Shown here: positions 58,092 through 64,000 of the stretch, piece after piece
Layout: each line of letters starts with the position of its first letter
Position numbering within the stretch: position 1 is the stretch's first letter
NCBI GenBank assembly: GCA_963761755.1
Contig: CAVXIC010000007.1
Span: forward strand, 62,001-126,000
Reading direction: 5' to 3'
From: CAJXVA01 sp963761755
GTDB taxonomy: Bacteria > Myxococcota_A > Polyangia > Nannocystales > Nannocystaceae
Length of the DNA stretch: 64,000 bases
Made by a program: the position numbers and the translations under genes
Notes under the pieces: generated by a model
What the model saw: the letters and a program-made list of their open reading frames with translations, nothing else
What the model was told of the DNA's origin: nothing
Database searches by the model: none

Positions 58092-58853
58092 TCAGCGCTG
58101 GCCCGTGGCGTCGACGATCTCCGAGACCGTCCCGAGGATCTCCCCAGCTTCGAGGTTCCCTGCGCGCTGCAGCCGTCGAAGGTGCTGCTCGTAGTCCGCG
58201 ATCGCGTGGCCGGCAACCCGCGGGATCCGGTCGAGCACGCCGCCGAGCTGCTCGAGCACCTCGGGGCGCATGACCCAGCCTTGCGAGCGGTGCAGGCCGA
58301 ACACCCGGTCGATCCAGACACCGGCGGACGTGTGCTCGGCGAGTCCGATCAAGCAGCTCACGCAAGCCCTGGCGGCGGGGTGCTCGACGTCGACGGAGCT
58401 GGCGGCGAGCTGGTTGGTCAACGCCGTCGCGTACCGCTCGGCCTCCTTGACCTTGCCCACCCGCAGGCTCTTCTCCACCAGCTGACCGATCAGGGACGGG
58501 AACCGCGTGTCCTCGCCCGGGGCGAGCGTGCGGCGCAGGTCGTCCTCCACCTCGTCCTCGTCGAAGGAACGGTCCGCCCGGACCACGACCATGATCTCCC
58601 GCCCCACCCGGACCTTGTCCCCGTCGTGCAGCTTGTGTCGGCCGACGATCCGCTTGCCGTTGACGAAGGTCCCGTTGCGGCTGCCCAGGTCGACGAGGAC
58701 CGCGGTGGGTCCCGCGACGTGGAAGCGCGCGTGCTGCCGGGAGGCGAGATCATCATCGAGCGTCAACCAACACTCGGTCAGCCGACCCACGTCGTGTTCT
58801 CCGTCGGTCAGCACGAGGGTCTTGCTGCCGATCCTGACCTTGAAATGAGGCAC
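58092..58853 (-). CDS. FHA-domain protein
   Basis: 253 residues from a GTG at 58853 (MPHFKVRIGSKTLVL). The FHA domain covers about 5-95, with the phosphothreonine-binding pattern VGR...SRQHARF...LGSRNGTFVNGKRI. The C-terminal 150 residues are helical and could be TPR-like. It would recognise phosphothreonine made by Ser/Thr kinases, several of which are encoded in this window. It follows the 58909-62478 lipoprotein gene on the same strand with a 55-base gap. The frame is open further upstream, but the translation there is Arg/Ser-rich and overlaps that gene's end. Confidence 0.9.
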   Translation of the reverse strand: MPHFKVRIGSKTLVLTDGEHDVGRLTECWLTLDDDLASRQHARFHVAGPTAVLVDLGSRNGTFVNGKRIVGRHKLHDGDKVRVGREIMVVVRADRSFDEDEVEDDLRRTLAPGEDTRFPSLIGQLVEKSLRVGKVKEAERYATALTNQLAASSVDVEHPAARACVSCLIGLAEHTSAGVWIDRVFGLHRSQGWVMRPEVLEQLGGVLDRIPRVAGHAIADYEQHLRRLQRAGNLEAGEILGTVSEIVDATGQR

Positions 58854-58908
58854 CGCGTTGGCCCCTCCGACTCTACCGCAAAACCCGCCGCGAACGCAGC
58901 GGGTGCGC

Positions 58909-61900
58909 TCACCGGACGAGGAAGCTCGTGTCGACGAAGCCGCCTTGGGAGATGGCGGCGACGTTGAGGCGAATGACCTGCCCACGAACCCCGCGACCGC
59001 TCGCATCCACCACGAACGCGACGTTGGTCGACGGGCCGGCCAGGATCCGGACCGGGTAGACCATGACGGTGTTGCCGACCACCGCGGCCTCCGAGAACGG
59101 AATGTAGCCCGCGGTCGCGTTGAAGACCGTGGCGTAGTTGCGCGGGATCCGGGCCCGATTGAACTCCCGGAACTCCGCCGGGAACCGCGTCGTGTACACC
59201 TCGCCGTTGGCATCCACCACCTCGGTGTTCGAGGCCAGGGTCACCAGGTCGACCAGGTCGAGCACCAGGCTGAGCTGCGGGGTCGAGAAACGAATCGCCG
59301 GGACCGGCTGCCCCTCGTACTCCATCTGATGGAAGAGGGTGCTGGGGTCCTCGGAGCGCCGAGCCACGATGCGGCACGGGTTGGGGTCGGAGGGCGCGGC
59401 TTCGTCGGGGTTGGGACAATCCGCAATGCCGACGAAGGGGTCGCTGAAGACGCTGTCCTGGTCGGCCCCGAGCCGCAGACGCGACGTGAGCAGTGAGCTC
59501 TCCGCCTGGTTCTCGCCGCACTCCCCGGTTTCGGGGTCGACGAAGACCCGGGAGGTGATGAAGCCCGGCGCGGGGTCCCCGATCACCGTGAAGCTGTTGC
59601 GCGTGCGGACGGTGTAGTCGACGAACTCCGAGAAGCATCGCGACCCGGGCAGCAGGGCCTGCACGCAGTCGCGCTGGCCCGGCTCGCACGGACGCTGGCA
59701 CTGCTGGTCGACGCACAGCGCGCCGTCCCCGTAGTGGCCGCAGTCGGTGTCCACGTCGCACTCCAGGCACGCTGGGTCTCCGTCGGGACACGGCCCCCGG
59801 CACAGGCCGTCTGCACCGCACAAGAAGGGTGGGTCGCCGGGCCGCTGGTTGAGCATGGTGCACTGCGCGTCGGTCGAGCACCCGAGCCCGTTGGCGGGCT
59901 GCGCGACCACCCCGGGTTCGGCGGGCAGCTCGCAGGTGTACCGATCGACGGTTTCGACCAGGCCCGGGGTCTCGAGGATCTCATCCTCCTCCGGCGGCAG
60001 CCCGGTCTGGGGCACCACGGCCCGCAGATGCGATTCCAGCGGGCGATCGACGGACTGCAGGTGCAGCTCGTTCTGGAAGGCGCGCGTGACGAGGTACTCC
60101 CGCCGCACGCTCCCACACGCGTCGTTGATGAACGGCGCGCACACCTGGCGCAGCACCTCGAACTCTTGCTCGTAGGCCTGCGCCGACACGCAGATCCCCG
60201 AGGCCGTGCTGGGCGCCGTGGGCTCGCGAAGGCAGCGCTGACCGAGGCCGCAGTCGTCATCGTCGGCGCAGCCGAGGATCACGAGCTTGTCGCCGGCGAG
60301 CACGCCGTTGTCACAGAACGCGGCGGACTCGTCCACCAGCCGGGACACCTCCGAAGGGCTGTCGGGCTCCCGCACGCAGGTGCCGTTCTCCCAGCCCGGA
60401 TTGTCACACTCGATCCGGCCGGTGGCGCTGCGCGTGCCGGGAATGGTGCCCTCCCAGGTCAGCCCCCACTGAACCGGAGCCCAGGCCTGGTAGTCGCGCA
60501 CCACGGCGCGCACGACCTCGTTCTCGTAGACCGCGTCGTCCTCGAACAGGCCCAGGCCGTCGATGTTGGAAGGGTTGCCCAGGCTCTCGACCCGCGCGAC
60601 GCGCTCCTCGGAGACGGTGCCCTCGGGCGGCAGCGTGTAGGCCAGGTCGATGAGACGCAGCGTGGGGCTGAGGGTCTGGGCGGAGTTGATGTCGCCTGGG
60701 AGCGTCCGGTTGGGCTCCTCGTCCTCCACCGACGGCAGCGCCGTGCTCAGGACACCGATGGTCGTGGGATCCTCGGACGGCCACAGGCTGTGCGGAGGGA
60801 TCGACAGATCCATGATCCCCAGCGTGTCGAAGGGCGCGCTGTCCGGAGCGTTCTGGAGCTGGTTGAACACCGACAGGACGAGTCGACCGAAGCTGGTCGT
60901 GCCGACCCCCACCACCCCGGCGCTTCCGAACGGCGTGCCCGAGGACTGCAAGGGCGCCCCCGGCTCGGCTCCGGCGGTGGTCCGAAAGAACGCCCAGTCC
61001 GTAAACCCGGCGCCACCGCTGACGCGGATCCCCGGCCCCGCGGCGAACGGGCGCCGATCAGGCGCGAGGCCCTGGCCGGCGGCGTTGGGATCGATCGGGT
61101 TGCACGAGGGGAACGGTGAGGTGGAGGTCGTGGGATCCACTTGGGTGTCACACTCGACCCCCAGCGCGTCGTCGTCGAACGACCGGTCGACCACGTGCGT
61201 CGCTCCGTCGCCGCCAATGGCGTAGAGGAACTGGTGCGAGCCGTCGTTCATGACCACCGGCGGCGTCGCGCGAACCTTGACGATTCCCTGCGGATCCTCG
61301 AGGGGCAGGGACAGCACCGTGTCGGACCACGTGCCCACCGTCTCGCCGGCCTCGACCGCGAAGGGAATCTCGAACAGGGTGTCGCTCCCCGAGCCGCCGA
61401 CGAACAACGAGGCGTAGGTGAGTTCCTGATCGGCGCCGAGATCGGTCTCGGGGTCGTACGTTCCGGGCTCGATCAGCTCGATCGCGTTGGGGAAGAATCC
61501 GCCCAGTCCCGAGGCGGGGCGACAGTCCGCGGGGTCGTCATCCCCGCCGGTGCAGGTGGGGGGCGCTCCGTCGGGGAACTGGATCGGGCAGTCGACCGGG
61601 CAATCGGGTGCGGTGCCGCTGTCGACGACCTGCACGCTCCCGTCCTCCGCGGTGACGAACTGGCGGCTCTGCAGCAGCCGCCCGCTGACCAGGTCGACCT
61701 CGGCCACGAGCTGACAGGTCGGGAAGGTCGCCCACACGCTGCCGTTGGCGTCGTCGTCGCAGATCTGGCCGATGTCGGCGAAGTCCTCGGTGTCGGTGTC
61801 CGGCGGATCCGGATCATCGCCCCCACCGATCGGAGCGGAGGCGCCCAGCGAGGTGGTGCTCAGCGCCGCCGGAGCGGAGAGCAGCGCGCCGGGGCGGGCG

Positions 61901-62478
61901 CCGAGCAGGAGCCCGTCGGAGCGCAGCGGCACCAGGCGCGACACCAGCGAGCTGGGCGCCACCTCTTGGCCAGCCTCGCCGTTGAGGGCGATCGTGGCCA
62001 ACCCGAGCCCATCGAGCAGGGTGAGGTCGCAGCTGCCCGCGTTGCTGGTGACCACCCTGCAGCCCAGCGTGGTCGCCTCGATTTCCGAGGGGAACTGCCC
62101 GACGGGCACGAGCTGGTATCCGGGCGCATCGCGGTCGAGGTCGACCACGGCTGCGGTCGTGTCGCACCGGCGGAAGACGGCCACCTCGTTGCGCTCGCTG
62201 TTCGCGACGTAGCCGACCAGCTGCGGTCCGTCGTCGAAGCAGCCCGGGGTCGTATCCTGAGCGCAGTCCCCCACCCCCGCCGGCGTGACGACGCCGTCGC
62301 TGTAGCGGACGCAGGTCAGCGTCACGTCGAGCGGGCGATCGAGCACGCGGTTGGGCACGATCACGCGGGTCTGGTTGTTGCACCCCGAGGCGACCGCGAG
62401 CGGTCCGGCGAGGACCCCCACCAGGAGGGCGCGGAGCGAGGAGGAGGCGATGGCGCGGTTTCGGAGAACGGAGATCAT
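58909..62478 (-). CDS. Very large Cys-rich lipoprotein
   Basis: 1189 residues from ATG 62478, which overlaps the upstream stop (ATGA). The signal ends VASGC. The first ~600 residues contain short repeat-like strands in the style of a degenerate beta-propeller (LVGYVANSERNEVAVFRRCDT, GLATIALNG, YASLFVGGSGSDTLFEIPF). Later come Cys-rich disulfide knots (CADDDDCGLGQRCL, CSTDAQCTMLNQRPG, CDVDTDCGHYGDGALCVDQQC), like those in other myxobacterial surface proteins. No catalytic motif is seen. It is acidic and clearly exported; with its upstream partner it forms a two-gene surface unit. Confidence 0.88.
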   Translation of the reverse strand: MISVLRNRAIASSSLRALLVGVLAGPLAVASGCNNQTRVIVPNRVLDRPLDVTLTCVRYSDGVVTPAGVGDCAQDTTPGCFDDGPQLVGYVANSERNEVAVFRRCDTTAAVVDLDRDAPGYQLVPVGQFPSEIEATTLGCRVVTSNAGSCDLTLLDGLGLATIALNGEAGQEVAPSSLVSRLVPLRSDGLLLGARPGALLSAPAALSTTSLGASAPIGGGDDPDPPDTDTEDFADIGQICDDDANGSVWATFPTCQLVAEVDLVSGRLLQSRQFVTAEDGSVQVVDSGTAPDCPVDCPIQFPDGAPPTCTGGDDDPADCRPASGLGGFFPNAIELIEPGTYDPETDLGADQELTYASLFVGGSGSDTLFEIPFAVEAGETVGTWSDTVLSLPLEDPQGIVKVRATPPVVMNDGSHQFLYAIGGDGATHVVDRSFDDDALGVECDTQVDPTTSTSPFPSCNPIDPNAAGQGLAPDRRPFAAGPGIRVSGGAGFTDWAFFRTTAGAEPGAPLQSSGTPFGSAGVVGVGTTSFGRLVLSVFNQLQNAPDSAPFDTLGIMDLSIPPHSLWPSEDPTTIGVLSTALPSVEDEEPNRTLPGDINSAQTLSPTLRLIDLAYTLPPEGTVSEERVARVESLGNPSNIDGLGLFEDDAVYENEVVRAVVRDYQAWAPVQWGLTWEGTIPGTRSATGRIECDNPGWENGTCVREPDSPSEVSRLVDESAAFCDNGVLAGDKLVILGCADDDDCGLGQRCLREPTAPSTASGICVSAQAYEQEFEVLRQVCAPFINDACGSVRREYLVTRAFQNELHLQSVDRPLESHLRAVVPQTGLPPEEDEILETPGLVETVDRYTCELPAEPGVVAQPANGLGCSTDAQCTMLNQRPGDPPFLCGADGLCRGPCPDGDPACLECDVDTDCGHYGDGALCVDQQCQRPCEPGQRDCVQALLPGSRCFSEFVDYTVRTRNSFTVIGDPAPGFITSRVFVDPETGECGENQAESSLLTSRLRLGADQDSVFSDPFVGIADCPNPDEAAPSDPNPCRIVARRSEDPSTLFHQMEYEGQPVPAIRFSTPQLSLVLDLVDLVTLASNTEVVDANGEVYTTRFPAEFREFNRARIPRNYATVFNATAGYIPFSEAAVVGNTVMVYPVRILAGPSTNVAFVVDASGRGVRGQVIRLNVAAISQGGFVDTSFLVR

Positions 62479-64000
62479 CGGCTGAAGGGCTCCTGCAGGC
62501 CGATTCGCGCGATCTCTTTGAAGCGCGTCGGTCTCTCGAGGCCGACGTCGATCACGCTGACCGACCCCTCGAGCAAGTTGGCCACGTAGAGCATCCCGCG
62601 CACCTCGTCGAGCACGAGATCGTGCGGGCCCGTCCCGGTGATGACGGCATCGACGACCTGCTCGGCCCGCAGATCGATGATGTACACGTAGGCGGCCTGA
62701 AAGCAGCTCACGAACGCCAGCCCTTGCTCGGGCCAGACCTTGAAACGCGTGGGCTGATCGCAGACCTCGATGGGACGACCGGCGGGAATGTCGTCGGGCA
62801 CGCCCGCATCCAAGGAGGTGTCCAGGCGAAGCAGCGCGCCGGGGTTGGTCTGCAGCACGAACAGCTCGTCGCCGCAGGCGTCGCCGAACTGCACGTCGCC
62901 CAGGGCCTCGGCCGTGGTCGCCGCGAGCGGATCGACGCCGCCGATCGGGAAGCGGACGACGTTGCGGATCTGCGGCTCGCACACCAGCGCGCACGCCTGA
63001 CCGACGTCGTCGGGCCCGGCGCAGTAGGGGCCGACGTAGTTGCCCTGCTCATCCTCGCAGCCCTCGCGCTCGTCCGCGCCCTCGGGAAGCTCGTCGTCGT
63101 CGATGCCCGAGGCGGTGAAGCTGGTCGCGAGCAGCTGGTAGCGCAGCGAGCTGTACACCAGCGGACGCGTGCAGCCTTGGGTGACCGCCGGCACGTTGAA
63201 GCCCGGGATGTCCTCTTCGCCGGGGACCCCGCATGCCCCGCAGGGACGGGTGGCCAGGCCGAAGCCGCCGGTGAGCACCGAGCCACTGGTCGGGCGAAAG
63301 ACCTCTCGGATGTCGACGATTGCGGGACGGTCATCCTCGCCGCGTAGTCCGTCGAGATCGATGACCGTCAGCCCCGGACCCGAGCTGTGCGCGATGAAGG
63401 CGTAGCGGTAGCCCTCGCCCTCGGTGACGTGCACGTTGAACGGCTCGCGCGGGAGCTCTTCGAGGCTTTCGTCGTTGCGCAGATGGGTCAGGCGGAACGC
63501 GTCGCTGCAGCGCGCCTCGTCGCGGGCTTCTCCGTCGCCGCGCGCCTGGCCGCAGTCGAGGTCGGGTTCCTCGGGCCACGCGCCCTCGACGTCGACGTAC
63601 GTGACGCTCGGGTCGCCGCGAACGGGGATCCACAGCCGGGCCTTGCCCGTGGAGGGCTCCACCGACGCATCGATGAGGGTGGAGAAATCGCCCAGGCGCA
63701 CCCCATCGACCACGAAGGGGCCCTCGTCACACTCGACCACCTGCGGCAGCAGGCCCAGGCGCCGGCACGGAAAGTCGTCCGAGGTCGGGGAGCCGACATC
63801 GAGCACGCAGCGACCACCGGGCCCCTCGCAGTAGGGGAAGGGCTCGTAGCTCGGCGCGAGCGCGCCGTCGGCCCCGGCGGTCTCGGCCGACCACGCGCCG
63901 AAGAACGCCTCGAGGTCGATCACGCTGAGCGATCCGCCGTTGAACGCGAGGTCGTTGTTCCCGTTGGAGACGAACAAGTACCGCGCGGCCTCGTCCGGTG
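62475..64000 (-). CDS. Beta-propeller (YVTN-like) surface protein, 5' end outside the window
   Basis: At least 508 residues; the frame runs off the right edge (PDEAARYLFVSNGNNDLA...). Repeats such as RYLFVSNGNNDLAFNGGSLSVIDLE, YRYAFIAHSSGPGLTVIDLDGL, LAFVSCFQAAYVYIIDLRAEQVVDAV and GMLYVANLLEGSVSVIDVG are YVTN/NHL-type propeller blades. Eleven or more cysteines suggest export, and by comparison with its partner it is probably a lipoprotein. The last codons overlap the next gene (ATGA). It likely binds a ligand or partner at the cell surface. Confidence 0.85.
   Translation of the reverse strand, partial: PDEAARYLFVSNGNNDLAFNGGSLSVIDLEAFFGAWSAETAGADGALAPSYEPFPYCEGPGGRCVLDVGSPTSDDFPCRRLGLLPQVVECDEGPFVVDGVRLGDFSTLIDASVEPSTGKARLWIPVRGDPSVTYVDVEGAWPEEPDLDCGQARGDGEARDEARCSDAFRLTHLRNDESLEELPREPFNVHVTEGEGYRYAFIAHSSGPGLTVIDLDGLRGEDDRPAIVDIREVFRPTSGSVLTGGFGLATRPCGACGVPGEEDIPGFNVPAVTQGCTRPLVYSSLRYQLLATSFTASGIDDDELPEGADEREGCEDEQGNYVGPYCAGPDDVGQACALVCEPQIRNVVRFPIGGVDPLAATTAEALGDVQFGDACGDELFVLQTNPGALLRLDTSLDAGVPDDIPAGRPIEVCDQPTRFKVWPEQGLAFVSCFQAAYVYIIDLRAEQVVDAVITGTGPHDLVLDEVRGMLYVANLLEGSVSVIDVGLERPTRFKEIARIGLQEPFSR

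Overview
The window is high-GC (about 70% by eye) chromosomal DNA from a deltaproteobacterial predator or soil dweller, most likely a myxobacterium of the Nannocystis/Plesiocystis/Enhygromyxa kind. The signs are four transmembrane Ser/Thr protein kinases, an FHA-GAF sigma-54 activator, a second FHA protein, many large lipoproteins with Asp/Thr- or Cys-rich linkers, long low-complexity tails, and an infC gene that appears to start on a rare AUA codon (M. xanthus infC is also known for a non-AUG start). Genes are densely packed on both strands, no gene-free stretch exceeds 300 bases, and I see no insertion sequence, prophage, CRISPR array or rRNA.

Layout. 1-5.3 kb: a type VI secretion tip protein (VgrG) followed on the minus strand by two zinc metallopeptidases, with a frameshifted membrane-protein gene diverging from it. 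5.3-14.1 kb: lipoproteins (cyclophilin type, four DUF4397 repeats, a formylglycine-enzyme-like fold, YD-like repeats) and a Wzy/O-antigen-ligase-like membrane protein. 14.1-20.4 kb: dCMP deaminase, a TPR Ser/Thr kinase with an HGD catalytic loop, and an ABC permease/ATPase/ketopantoate-reductase-like operon. 20.6-23.9 kb: a Tat lipoprotein intradiol dioxygenase divergent from a methyltransferase-like lipoprotein, then apt, surE and tRNA-Pro(GGG).

24-30.3 kb is the conserved translation block read leftward, infC-rpmI-rplT-pheS-pheT-ihfA-merR, with tRNA-Val(GAC) diverging from it. 30.4-41.6 kb: long-chain acyl-CoA synthetase, a second Ser/Thr kinase, a membrane protein, the sigma-54 activator, and three translationally coupled lipoprotein genes; the last opens with six in-frame copies of a 9-bp ATG-containing repeat. 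41.7-46.7 kb: a membrane-anchored small protein, a giant DEAD-box helicase with a ~550-residue charged linker and a DbpA-like RNA-binding tail, and an overlapping M14 carboxypeptidase. 46.8-50.5 kb: two adjacent Ser/Thr kinases whose extreme C-termini share a DL(K/R)NPFG end. 50.6-58 kb: a frameshifted histidine ammonia-lyase, a small lipoprotein, a secreted protein combining an M1-like region lacking HEXXH with a probable outer-membrane barrel, and an OmpA-family outer-membrane protein. 58-64 kb: an FHA protein and two coupled Cys-rich lipoproteins, the last running off the window.

Three genes (ypfJ-like peptidase, the 4.4-kb membrane protein, hutH) each show a single-base frame change, in two cases near a G/C-rich run. 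This could be assembly error or real decay. The most unusual items are the lipoprotein cassette with its ATG repeat, the M1-like/barrel fusion, the kinase tail motif, and the AUA start of infC.
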